Shown one piece after another: positions 13,113 through 26,900 of a stretch of DNA of 64,000 nucleotides. Position numbers and translations under genes: made by a program. Under the pieces are notes generated by a model. The model saw nothing but the letters and a program-made list of their open reading frames with translations. It ran no database searches and had not been told where the DNA came from. The DNA is from Fomes fomentarius (Eukaryota; Basidiomycota; Agaricomycetes; Polyporales; Polyporaceae), in NCBI GenBank assembly GCA_022606135.1, contig JABYQN010000004.1:682001-746000 (forward strand). The letters run 5' to 3'. How positions within the stretch are numbered: position 1 is the stretch's first letter; each line of letters opens with the position of its first letter.

Positions 13113-14057
13113 TGAGAACGGCGTCATATCAAGCTGCTGTACAATGAACGTCGTAAGAAGATCCTCTGCGCCGCATCAGCGCACCCTAGGTTACCGTGTG
13201 AAGGGTTTGTGTCTACGACTTCGACCACGTCCTATAAAATTACCTGTACCATACATCATTGGCCCACACAACATATCGAATTGTCCTCTTACCACCATAC
13301 TCTACCCGAATGGGCGAGTCTTCGCCAAGTATACACTGTAGTTAGGCGCTCAGCTTCATTTGACTCCGATTGAGGTCCGCCCTCAGAGAGCGGTCGGAGT
13401 TCCTCCTTTATTTGCGTCTCCGAAGGACCAGCTTCCGATTCAACCTCACTCATGCTCGTAGATCTCTATACTCTCTGACTTCGGGCGATAGCATCATGCA
13501 CTTCCACTTTACAAGTGGATCAACAATCGTTGCGACCAAAGGTTTGTGTAATGACGGAAGGCCCCGACACGTTCAGACAGAAGAACATCCTCCGGCTTTG
13601 GAAAATCACGATTGAGACTTGATCATGGAGAAGGGCTTAGACCCTCAAGTTACAGCCCACTGGCGAGGATTCCACTCTCGGAGCACCGTGACTGGGCTTT
13701 ATGTGACACAGTATGTCCTCGTTACCGATGTCGGTATCGCATGACCTAGCCCTTCTCATGCGACAGCCCTGACCGAAGGCTAGCCGGGGCTTCGCTCAAG
13801 TACGCTCGGGCAGAAGCAGGGCATACAATCGTGCGACAGTATGAGCACCATTGCGTTTGGCTTCGAAGCAGTTCCGTACATAGCGCGGAGAGCGGAATAT
13901 GTATAATCTGCTGAGTTGGATGTGTAAGAAACCGAGCACGACATTGTGGTGCCAGATGAGAATCTGAGCTCAAGCTTCTCCTTATATATACCCACATGTA
14001 CCCGCAGCCCCTACACACTTGCTGACCCCCACGACACTCCACTTTGGCCTCTTCAAC
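13113..14057. other. Spacer between SDR copies 1 and 2
   Basis: About 945 bp with no open frame of note. It ends with the TATA-like element of SDR copy 2. Confidence 0.5.
13983..13990 (+). promoter_or_regulatory. TATA-like element of SDR copy 2
   Basis: TATATATA lies 68-75 bp before the ATG at 14058, in the same relative place as in copy 1. Inferred from sequence only. Confidence 0.5.
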
Positions 14058-15332
14058 ATGTCTTCCAGACCTCTCCTCGTTGTAGCTGGAATCGGAAACG
14101 GATCCGGTATGTTCTCGTACTAGCGTAGGTCTGATCTTTGATATAGTACTGATAGACCTTGTACTGGAATAGGTACTGGAGCGGCGACGGCGTCAGTATA
14201 TGCATCATCATAAGACTTGTTATAGGGGGCTCGATGAGGCTGATCCTGCTTGCTCTTGCGCCCCAACAGTCGCCTCTTCGCCAAGAAGGGATACCGTGTC
14301 GCCCTCGTTGCTCGCAATGCGGAGCCCTTGAATAGTCTCGCAGCCGAGATCTCGAACGCAGGCGGTGAGGTAGGAGTCTGAGCCCTAATGTTACACCATA
14401 CTACCAATCCTGATATCTCTTTGTTGCAGGCTGCGGCATTCCCGGTGCCAAGCTACTCGTACAAGGACACCTTGGCCGTCTTCGACACTATCGCCGCACA
14501 CAAGTGGGGCTCCGCTGGCCCCACAGAGCTCCGCGCTGCGCTCTGGAACGCAGGTTTTGGCGTCTGGAAGAGCTTCATCGATATCTCCGAGGAAGACATC
14601 ACCGAGTCTCTCCAAGTGAACGTCGCAGCTGCGTTCGCGTTCTCGCGGGGGGCGATCCTCGCATTCAAGAAGAACGAGGTCGACGAGCGCGGTGCTCGAG
14701 GCACGCTCTTGTTCACGGGCGCGACGGCGAGCATCCGTGGCAATGTTACGACGAGCGCGTTCGCGGCGGGCAAGTTTGGCATTCGGGCCTTGAGCCAGAG
14801 CTTGGCGAAGGAATTCGGCAAAGAGAACATCCATGTGAGTCATCCATCTTCCTAGAGTGGATTTGGTCATTGACTGCTTACCCCTCAGGTTGCTCACGTA
14901 AGTTCATCTCGTCACCTCCTATGTGTGATATTCTCGCTCAATACCAGCGCTGAACTGTAGTCTATCATCGACGGAGGTGAGTCAGAGTCAATATATCCTA
15001 GGCTGAGCTCAAGAGGCTCCCCGGTACATTCGCAGGCATCTTGACCGATCGTAGCCTTTCTCGTCACTCTGGAGAGGCTGCCGAAGCATACAAGAACAAC
15101 GCGGACGTCCGGCTTGACGCTAACAGCATTGCGCAGGTACGCTGCTTATCGGATATGTCGAGGTATTCGCGGTGTCGTTGACAATCCCCGCAGAGCTACC
15201 TCTACCTGGCCGAGCAGGATAGGTCCGCATGGACCTGGGAGTTGGATCGTAAGTCATCTGAATTGAAACTAGTTCACTGTATGTTCCACTGACTCGGGGA
15301 CCATAGTCCGTCCGGCTCATGAGAAGTGGTAG
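14058..15332 (+). CDS. SDR_c10-like short-chain dehydrogenase/reductase family protein, copy 2
   Basis: Paralogue of the gene at 11871 with the same exon plan, including the 9-nt exon (14889-14897, Val-Ala-His). N-terminus LLVVAGIGNGSGTGAATARLF, middle AAFPVPSYSYKDTLAVFD and DISEEDITESLQVNVAAAFAFSRG (motif positions as in classical SDRs), and again Phe instead of the catalytic Tyr in SAFAAGKFGIRALSQSLAKEFG. C-terminus ends WTWELDLRPAHEKW. The reading frame is intact. Both intact copies keep the Phe, so the change predates their duplication and is not a local error. Expected in the cytosol: no signal peptide or membrane segment. Substrate unknown; a binding or regulatory role instead of catalysis is possible (inference). 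Confidence 0.85.
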
Positions 15333-15621
15333 ATCAAGGGAGTGTAGTACTAATCTTGATGACGGTTCACGTGAAGTGTACGATATCAGGAAGCTTCGGG
15401 CATGCATCGGGGCATGTAACACATCCCGATGACATCGGAATTAGCCTCAGTAAACAATGCACTTTGGAAAGACGCACAGTATACGGTTGTGCGGGAATCT
15501 GGCATCCAATGATGGGACCCCTGAGGACTACTAACTGCGCATAGCGGAGATGAGGGGTATGTAAGAAATTACTAGTGAGCACGACATCATATGGTCAAGA
15601 ATTCAGCCCTCGCAAGTCGTT

Positions 15622-16435
15622 ATGTCTGCTGAACCTCTCCTCGCTCGTGACTCGAATAGGCAACGGATCCGATACATAGATCTGATGCAGCTCTGGTCTC
15701 AGGAAATCGTGGATGACCGCGATGGCTATTAAGGAAGATATGGAGCAGCGATTGCGTGAGTGCACACCTACATAATTGGGAATCTGTATTCACATGTTCC
15801 AACAGCCGCCGAACCGTCGTACCCCGCAGCCCGGAGCACGTCAACAAACTGGCCGATGAGATCGATGAGATCTATCTCGAATGCGGGTGACGGAGTAGCT
15901 CATACTAATCTCCAGCGGTCTCCCAACGTCTTGCTCACATCCTCGCAGGCAGCGGCGTTCCCGCTTCCCAGCTATACGTACAGCGACACCCTGGCGGTCT
16001 GGGAAGTCTGGCGGCATCACGTACACCAGCGCGGTAGGTTCGACATACGTATATGCGGGCTGAGCCAGAGCTTGGCGAAGTAATTTGGAAAGGAGAACAT
16101 CCATGTGAGTCTTCTGTCCATCATCGACGGCTGTGGGTCCTAACCTTGTCACCTACCACCCTGATGTTCAGGCGAGCGACGACGGTCACTTCGACCGACC
16201 GGGTGCTCGCCCATCGCTCTGGAGAAGTTGCTGGAACGTCCAAGAAGGATCCGGATATCTGAACTGGACGCAAACAGCATCGCAAAGGTGCAGTGGTATG
16301 TTCGGTACGTAGATACTGCTGCTGATAGCTTTCGCAGAGCTACCTCTATCTGGTCCAGCAGGACAGGTCTGCATGGTCCTGGGAGTTAGCTACTCACTGG
16401 GTCGTCTAGTTCATCCCGCTCGCGAGAAGTGGTGA
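15622..16435 (+). pseudogene. Broken third SDR copy
   Basis: Clear relative of SDR copies 1 and 2 that cannot encode the protein. The start region (ATG at 15622, MSAEPLLAR) aligns with copy 2, but the glycine motif is destroyed. AAAFPLPSYTYSDTLAV is still readable around 15950-16010, then about 300 nt corresponding to the central beta-sheet and the active site are missing. Sequence resumes at GLSQSLAK, followed directly by TAA (16081-16083). Later fragments (SYLYLVQQDRSAWSWEL, AREKW, stop at 16433-16435) mark the old 3' end. The mixture of one large deletion, stops and good residual similarity points to decay after a tandem duplication. Confidence 0.85.
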
Positions 16436-16591
16436 ACGGCTGTTCGAGCTTTCGTTCACGAGAGAGTTATGCGGGACGTTCAGATCATTGACGCGTCGAT
16501 CGATCACGCTGTCTGATAAGGACTGAGGTGCAGGATGTATACGCCCTAGGCACACGGATGATTATTGTACATTTTCGCGAGCAAGCCTGAA

Positions 16592-18088
<1,497 letters not shown>

Positions 18089-19159
18089 GTCGAGAGTTTT
18101 CGTTGGTTCTCGGTGGCCTGTTGTTGGTCGGGTCGTGGTCGAGGCTATGTGGCCCCCATCCCTTTTATAGATCTACGCCTACAGCCGTATAAGATTATTT
18201 TACAAACACGGAGCATCATCGAGGAAACGATGGAGGGTTCGTGGCGGGAAACATACCACATTTGACAGTAAGCAGCGCATGCACCTTCCTTGAGAGGTCA
18301 GATTTGCGGTTGTGCTAAAGGGAGTGCACAGCGACCCCGCGCGAGGAAGGGCGGAAGGAGCTGGAACGGACGTTCTCATGACTCAAGTTTTGCATGCGCA
18401 ACGTGCAGAGCTGTACCGGCCGATTGTCGGTTCTAGCCAGATGTCCAGAGAGGACTACTTGAGCCAGTCACCGGGACCACATCCGGGGTAATACGCTGGC
18501 GACCCCCATGTCTGTTCTAAACATACCTCGTTTGAGCTAGACATATTTAGACCAAGACACATCTCGCACCCTGTAGTGCCGATAATAGACTGTAGCCAAC
18601 AAGAACGAGTGGTCAACGACGCTGCAGAGGTATCGGAAAGCACTTACCGTCCGTCCGTTCGCCTGTCGAGATTAACCCGCACGCAATTTGCAGACAGATG
18701 ACGGCGATGACACGAAGGCACGCCGGGCTGGGGTAACTTGTTTTATTGTACGCATATGACGGCATGTCACATGTACCATGAGTAAAGCGAACAGTATGAA
18801 AGGTAAGAACATGCTACTGCAGAGAGCAACGGGCTGTGAATGCGAAGATGTATGAAAGCGATATTGATGAGGATCGTATGTACATTACACGTGGAGGTCG
18901 TCATGTACGTGGGCGCGGGTGAGGAGGAGGCTTGCGGCCAGGTACTTGCGGGCATCTGAACGGGGTAAGGCGGGAATAATGTATCAAGCCTTGGTATATG
19001 CAGGATCTGAATAAAGGGAGTCTATCATAAGAGGGCAGTGTGGGCGGGGTGATGCGACAATGTGTTCATTACGACGAGGCGTGTGATACAGTGTCCTTCG
19101 TGGGTGCAAGGGCGCATACGTCCGTGCCAGTGCAAAAGCGTCTGATCTATAGCATTCAT
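18089..19159. other. Intergenic region upstream of xylanase B
   Basis: About 1.07 kb between the xylanase B start and the 3' end of the Ca2+ ATPase (both minus strand). It holds the xylanase B promoter next to 18161-18169; no open frame with a recognisable domain was seen. Confidence 0.5.
18161..18169 (-). promoter_or_regulatory. TATA box of xylanase B
   Basis: On the minus strand the sequence reads TATAAAAGG, 73-81 bp before the ATG at 18088. This is a near-consensus TATA box, consistent with an inducible secreted-enzyme gene. Confidence 0.6.
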
Positions 19160-22100
19160 CTAGGTCGTTTTCGCGACTGCCCCCCACCGCTGCACGACTG
19201 GGTCGTCGGGCTTGGTGTCGGGGTGTATCTGGATTTTACCTTCCCAAAGGGCAGCAGACGACTTCGATGGGTCGAAGCTTGCTGGATCTGAAAGACCGGT
19301 TGGTGATTGCGGTGCCCATCCTGCGCCAATGGAGGAAGCGATCAGACTAGGGACCATAGTCATAATAGACGGGCTGGGAACGGCGTGTCAGTCGAACATT
19401 ACGATCAGAATCGGATATGAAGACTTACAGTGCAACACGGGACTCGGGCGGAAGCTGAGCGTTACGGCTCTTAACCACGTAGGACGATGCGCGCATGCGT
19501 GCTCCGCGGACGTGCGAGAACGTGCTGAGATTATCGCGGACCATCTGGATGGCTGAGTTCCACTCGGCGTCGGGCCGCTTCGTCGGGAGAACCTCCGGGT
19601 TGGGCAAAAGCCGAACCTTGATGAAGAACCGTTCGATCGGAGCGTTCGGAATACACCGGAGGAGAGCACCGAGCGGAATCGAGACGACACCAAGCGCGAT
19701 GCCGATACCCCATTCGCGACCGGCAATTCGGGTCACCTGGAAGGCGGCGCCGCCAACGAACACAATGAGGATCTGGATAGCGACCTCTGCAAGAGTGTAT
19801 AGGTGAGTTACGCGCAAAATAGCCATTGAAGTCTGGAAACGCACCAATAAGGGTAATGATCATGAAATACCAGTTCTTGGTAATGCCGTCAAAGATATTG
19901 AGGTGATTGTCGAGCCGGCGAGAATTGATAGAGTTGAAGATCTGAGCGAAAACAAAGATGTTGAAGACGAGAGTCTGGACGACAGAGTCGTTGTGTTTCT
20001 GAACAGCAGCGTCGTCTGAATGATGGAAACCGAGGATACGCGTGCCGAGGAAGTGGAAGATGAGAGTGATGGTGGTCTGGTAAGCGGACTGTCCAAGTAT
20101 TTGCTTGTACATATCGACAGAGAACAACGGCGCAGTCTTCTTCTCGGGCTTGCGGCCGAGCAACGTACGTGTCGCCGGATCGGTCGCCAGAGCAAGAGCC
20201 GCGAACGTGTCCATGATGATGTTAATCCAGAGCAATTGAACCGCAGAGAGCACAGACGCCTCCTCAGTGGAGGCGACAGCAGAGACGAAGGTAATGATGA
20301 CGGCAGTGATATTTGTCGAGATCTGGAACTGGAGGAACTTCCGCACGGCGTCGTTAACGCAGCGACCCCACATGATCGCCTTAACGATCGACGCAAAGTT
20401 GTCGTCCATAAGGATGATGTCGGAAGCCTCCTTTGCGACCTCAGTACCGGCGATACCCATAGAGAAACCAACGTCGGCTTTTTTGAGGGCAGGGCCATCA
20501 TTCGTGCCGTCACCAGTAACACCGACGATCTCGCCGAGCTCGCGAAGCGTTTCAACAAGAAGCTGCTTGTCTTCGGGAGACGAGCGGGCAAGAACCTGAA
20601 GGCGCGGCACGACCTCCTGGAGGTCCTTCTTCTCAAGCTGCCGGAAGATAGGGCCCTCCATAATGATACCGCCGGCGGTGTAGATACCACACTGAAGCGC
20701 AATCGAACGCGCTGTGAGGACATTATCGCCTGTGCACATCTTGACGGTCACACCGGCCTTGTGGCAGTCCGCGACGGCTTCGCGCACACCCGGGCGCAGC
20801 GGGTCCTCGATACCGGTGATACCAATGAGCGTGAGATCGCGCGCGAGTTCCTCGTATGGGACCTGTATGGTGTTTGAATCATCCTTGGCGTGACCACTGA
20901 AGCGACTCACCTCGTCTTCCGACGGAGCTTGCACGCCCGGAGGCGGCCAACTCTCAAAGTCACGGTAGCAGATTGCAATAGTCCGGAGAGTCTGATTAGC
21001 ATAGAATATGATAGTTCGCTGAATGTTGTCGCGTCCGAGCTCATCGATGGGGCGGGTTTCGACGACGTCGGCCTCATGCGAGCCACGCTCGACGACGATA
21101 TGAGTAGTGCACTTCTTGGTGAGAATTTCGCTAGCACCCTTGAGGTAGACGCGGTACTGGCGCTTCGACATCTTGACAACAACGCCCATGGCCTTGCGCT
21201 CGCTGGAGAACGGAATCATTTGAACAACGACCGCGCTATCCCGCGTCTGCTTGTAGTCAGCCCAGCGCTTCTCCTTAGCGAACTTCAGGAGCGCAGTCTC
21301 CGTCTTGCTACCAACGAAAACCTTGTTGCCGGTCTCGGGTTCGTCGTCCTCGAACGCAGTGGAGTTGATGCAAATGGCCTTGTTGAAAAGGTCCTGGATA
21401 GCGGGAGAAAGCGTCTCGTTGATGTGCGCCTCGTCGATGGAAAAGTCCTCCGTGTGTTTGGCGGAAGAGCCCTTGACGCCGGGCTCTTCGTCCGCGTTCG
21501 TTCGGGTCTTGTTCTCCTCGAGGCGGTGAACGAACTTGCAGTGAATGCCGACTGAGCCCGCAACGACCGTCATGTCGTTCTGTGTCAGCGTGCCTGTCTT
21601 GTCCGTGCAGATTGTGGAGGCATTCGCCATGGTCTCGCAAGATCCGAGCACACGAACGAGAAGGTTTTCCTTCGTCATGCGCTTCGTAGCGAACGCGAGA
21701 GCGAGTGTCACAGCGAGCGGCAACCCTAGTGTGTAAGAACGTCAGTCATGATTCTGCCACGAGTTTCCGGTGAGGCCACAAACCTTCTGGCACGGCCACA
21801 ACAACGAGCGTCACCGAGATGATAAGAATCTGAACGAATGCGATACCCCACTGGCTGGGTGTCCGCTGAGGGTTATGAGTTCCGAGCTGGACAAAGAACC
21901 GAATCATAAGAGCGGTAAAAAGCAGGAGACCGGCGGCGCTGCCAACTGTGGCGATGAGTTCAGCGAGGCGATTGAGCTTGAGCTGGAGCGGCGTGTGCTC
22001 AGTGTCTCCACGCAGCGCTAGAAAAAAATGCTCAGTCAAACGGACGTGTCGACATGCTCAAGTTGCGTGGTGCATACCCATCATAATACGGCCGTTGAAC

Positions 22101-23967
22101 GACCGTGTGCCAACCGCTATCACCACGTAGCTACCGTACCCTTCAAGCACCTTGCTGCCGCTAATCAGGAAACAGTCAGTGTGCTTGAGTTCTCCTCCTT
22201 CCTCCGCTCCGAGCTTGAGGCAGTCCTCGTATGATATCTTCTTGATAGCGTCGGATTCGCCGGTGGCACCAGACTCGTCACATTTGACGTTATGACCGGA
22301 TAGGAAGACTCCATCGCAGGGAACGATCTCGCCAGGCTCAACCACCGCGACGTCGCCAACCACCACCTCCTTGATATCGATGATCATCTCGACACCGTCA
22401 CGTATAACCTTGACGCCACGTTCATCCTTCTTCTCATTGAGCTCTTGGAATTGACGCTCCTTCTGCCAGTCGTTGAGCGAGCCGACCAACACCTGCGGCG
22501 AGATGTCAGTACGTCACAAAGTGTACAAAGGGAAGTCCACATACCACGATGAGAATCGCAACCATGATAGCAACACCCTCGACCCAGTCCACGGGGGGCT
22601 CGCCCTCTGGCCTCGGTGTCCCGAAATCTTGGAAGAAACCGAGAGCGAGCGAGACGACGGCTGCGATTGACAGCAAGACCTAGATCGTCCCTTCAGCATG
22701 AGAAAATGACGACACGTTGCTACGATCCACTTACAAGGACTTTGTCCTTCAACGCGAGCCACATCAGCTGCAGGAGACTCTTCGACGGGCGGACCGGGAG
22801 GACGTTCGCGCCGAAAACGCGTCGCCGTTCCTCGAGGGCCGCGTCGTAGGTTGGGCCGCCACCGGCCTCCGGTTCATCTTCCGAAGCAGAGCCCACTATT
22901 GAGACTCCCTCCCCTCCAGGGCCAGTGAGCACCAGTTTTGGTACATCACCGGCAGCGGTCTCTGGTTGTCGGTCATGACGCTGCGACGCGCCAGCACCGG
23001 CACCAGGATCATCTCCGGCGCCAGGTCTGCCATCCTTGTCAGAGGGAGACACGAACGACCCGTGGTGCGATGCGTCCGCAACTTTCCCCAGAGCCTTCTT
23101 GCTCAGCCCGCGCTTCCTATGGGTACCGAGACCCTTCATCAAACCGGTGATACCTCCCATCTCTTTCAGCAAGTCGAGGTTCTTCGGATCCACAAGAGAC
23201 GCTAGCCTGTATGGCTTGAAAGCGAATGGACCGGCGTCGATGGTCTCGTCCCGTGCGAGGTCGAGCGTCGGACGAGCTTCCTCCTGCTGCTCACCCTCGT
23301 TCCCTCCCGTCTTTCCAGCACGCCCGTCATCCTCATACTTGGAGCGTTCCAACGAACGTGACCGCATCGTTGTAGCGTCGATGTCCGAACCGTCGTAGTG
23401 AGTATTCGTCGGTGACACGATAGTACTGCCGTCACCGCCAGTGTGTTGGGGCGTGAGAGGTTGAAGGGAGATGCTATGCGAGTCGGGCTCTGTGCCTTCC
23501 GTGCTCCCTTCCATTGAACTTGCCACAGAGCCCTTACGCCGGTGCTGGTGGTAATTGGGGCTGAGGAGGTTCAACGACGACATACCACTCTTGTCCTCCG
23601 GTTTGTTGTCGCGAAGGACAAGAGAGCTAGGTTGGGCAAAGTGTACTGAACTCCGCGTGGACAGTGTGGGAGAGGGTGGAACATGGGTGTCCATAGAACT
23701 TGTGAAGCTCGGTACAGGCGAGCCTGGTGACAGGGAAGGGGTGTAGAGCGCCTGCGCGTCCGACGACGAGCGCGCGGCTCCGGGAACGTTCAAGGGCGAG
23801 AGGAAGGACGAAGGTGGTGACCTAGGCGCGTTGCTGGGGGACGTAGCGGTCACGTCTTGGCCTTGGGGGTCATGGTGGTCGTCAGAAAGAGAGGCATTGA
23901 GGTCCGGGGTGGAAGAAAGATCGGTCGTGACTATGAAGGGGATGTCAGGCTTGTCGGCGTTACTCAT
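19160..23967 (-). CDS. PMC1: P-type calcium-transporting ATPase, PMCA/PMC1 type (P2B)
   Basis: About nine exons close to 1473 residues. A long Ser/Pro-rich N-terminal extension (about 330 residues) precedes the core. Seen in order: actuator-domain TGES (KCDESGATGESDA), M4 VVAVPEGLPLAVTLALAFATKRM, phosphorylation motif STICTDKTGTLTQN, TGDN (MCTGDNVLTARSIA), hinge TGDGTNDGPALKKADVG, M5-M6 with LLWINIIMDTFAALALATDP. PEGL in M4 and the M6 Asn/Asp pattern are those of plasma-membrane-type Ca2+ pumps, which in fungi act at the vacuole or plasma membrane to remove cytosolic Ca2+. One 48-nt intron (about 20873-20920) keeps the frame open, so intron retention would not break the protein. Start chosen at MSNADKPDIPF; the frame is open further upstream to about 24177 without a better ATG context. 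Confidence 0.92.
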
Positions 23968-26900
23968 ATCGGGGGAGAGAGTCGTCGTCGAGGGTGGGGG
24001 AGCGGAAGAGAAAGGCGTGGAGAGGCGTGAAGACGGGGATTCGGAACATGAACGCAGGAGTAGTTTGACGCTCCCCTTTATTATCGAACCGGGGCGGTGT
24101 CGGCGTCTACGACGTTGGGATAAGCCCTTTCCTTGGCAATAAGTACAACTGCTTATGCGACCCCGACCTCCGCTCACGTCTCTCCCTCATGGACCACCAC
24201 GAGTCTCCCTCGACATTGTACACCCCGGTCGTCTCCGTGCGTGCGGAGACATCTATCGGCAGTGTGCACAAATCCCCCAGCTAAGCGCATCGCAACAGCC
24301 CCTTTGTCGGACAACTACAATTGTGAGATGAGTTGACTGTGCATTCCTTGGGTGGTCCGTGCTACAGCCTTGGCTTTATATGTCTGAGCCGATACCCGGC
24401 GCTTTTCAGACTGCGATGATCCTGGGTGGGCACTGAGTTGACGATCTACCTACTTGTCGCCCCTTAGCGTCGGTTGACAATCCGATGTACGATGGCTGAC
24501 CCGCTGACATCCTGCTGTTAATGACGTGGCCGCGCACTTTGGGTGGCTTGTTTGAGTCCACTCTTTGCCCATCTGGCTAGCAATGCCTGAAAGTTTGACA
24601 GAGTGCCACACTCGAGGTGGCCCAGCTACAAGACCCTGCCAAATCGTCAACGATGTCATCTGCATTTGGTTCTTTCGCCACCACCTCTCTCTACCCCCGA
24701 CAAACACGAATCATGCCACTTTACATCTCTCCAAATCCGCAGCCGACATCTACGTCCTCATGTCCATCACAAGCCTTATGGTACCCTCGCTTTCTCACAG
24801 TCCAATCTCTGGCTTCTAACCAGGTCCAACCATATCATGATCAGAGCCCGCAGATATTCGTGTGATACAGCGTACCGCACATTTCGACACAATCGGGTCG
24901 CGCGCGCGCGCAGCATCTCGAACTTTCTCTGTTCACTTACGAGAAACTCAAACTTCCACAGCACCCTCACAGCCCTACTCTGATCATGATGCTTCTACGA
25001 TCCCTTCACCTTCACCAGAGCTATCTCATCGGAAAGCTACTCATTTGTGTCTTAGGATCGTGTCCATTAGCTGTCTCATATCACATGGAACAGATCTTAT
25101 TACGATGAACGTGAGTGAAGGTTTGTTCTCTCCGCATTGCAGTGCCGGTACATCGAACGTATTCGGGTACGCGCCGAAGAGAACAGTTCCCTATGCAAGC
25201 TGTCCTCATCAGTGCAGATTATTACAGCACCAACCTTGACACGCAACAAGTGGGGAAGTATATGAGATGCCTACTTCAGCTCGTCTATCCTGCGGCAACC
25301 ACTGATTTGGGACATGGTAAGACCTTACTAGCACCAAATCAGAAGCATAAACCACGAACTGCTGCAAAGTCCGGCAGTGTTAGATGCACCGAGACCACCT
25401 GTTGCAGTTCGCCAGCGCCAAAACATGACGCGGTCAAGCCTATCGATTGGATTCTACCTATGACACCTATTATGACCCCCCTGTGGTGATGACGCTGCAC
25501 TCGCCGGACATATCCACCCATCCACCTAAGACATAGACCCGAGCTGTTGAATGACGATGTCACGGTAACACCACTAGTGGATTGCGGATCGAGCTGAGAG
25601 TGTAGTACAGCCTCGTGTGGCTCCATAGCATGCGACCACCCCGTTCGCACACCTACTAGCATACACGGAATCGCATGTGCGAAAGCGTCTGTGAGGGGAC
25701 CCAATGTGATCTGCTTCCTCTGCGGTGAACTGGAGATTACCGGTACGCATGTCGAGCTGCAGGTACGGCGGCTGCAGCTCATGTGCTGAATAAGTACAAG
25801 AAGAGGAAGCATGGACCCTAGTACGGTCATCGGATGGGTACTTTGAGAGTAAATAATTCGAAGGTAGAGTTGCGGCTACCGCAGCTCTCCGAGCGAAGAG
25901 CTTGATCTACGTACCTCGTGATACGCTTCTGAAGCTGTAGTTGTACTCGTGACGACAGCGGCGAAACCGGAGATCGTTCTTGGGAGAGAAACGTCGTAGG
26001 TGAGATACTTGTAGACTCTCTGTAAGGAACAAGAAGACGTGAGAAGAGTCATGATGTGGATGAAGGATGCAGCGTGGTTTCGATTCTCGAATATCCCGAT
26101 GTACTGGACGAGGCACCGATATCTTCCAAGTACCTGTCACTTCTTACTACGTAGCAGTGATGGAAGCTCCACTTACCTCACTCGACTGGCACCAAGTCGC
26201 GCACGTTCCCAGTTTATGACACAACCAAAATCAACGGCCTTCAAACAAAGATACAGAGACACGAGCGTCCAATTGTAAAACCTCCGATCGGTCCACCACC
26301 ACAGAACACGTACGTATGGTACTCTACGACTGCGGAAAGGCAGTAATATCTGTATTTAATCTCAGCCCATGGAAAATCCCTCTCCATATCTCCTCCAAGC
26401 ATTCCTCTACTCTGCGGTCTTCGAATCGCCCTCACTGCCTTGCGCAACACCCTCACTATAATCACGGAGACCAACTCACTCAAGACCGCCGAGCGCTCCG
26501 CTTGTAGTAACGCCTGATACATACACCATGTCACCGAGATCGCACCACCCAGTCACACAACAGTCCCCTTGCTGACGCACGCCGCTGCACCGCCAACGCT
26601 TAAAATTGGGCGTCGCCATCCCTTCTGTGGGCCGCCACCAGGCGGCCCAGGCCAATGAGTGTATTCGGATGACAAGGCCAAACGCCAAGTGCAAGTGCGC
26701 CTGCGGCTTCACTATACAGCACTCAGGAGCATCAAGATCGGAAAGTCGTATACGGTGACGGGATCCGGATTCTGCAAGGTGTAGTATGTATACACTATAT
26801 CCGGGGCTCCATGAGAGACCGGAGATCGCGCCGGGGCGGTATGTTCTCAGTAGCACAGGTTGTGTGTGTGCGTATGAGAACGGAATTTCGACCCTCGCGG

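Noticed and set aside
20020..20877. 285-codon plus-strand frame inside the Ca2+ ATPase
   Set aside because: Antisense shadow of the ATPase, whose motifs (DKTGTLT, TGDGTNDGP) fix the true strand.
24896..24914. CG dinucleotide run as a possible regulatory element
   Set aside because: Short simple sequence; no adjacent gene to regulate was recognised.
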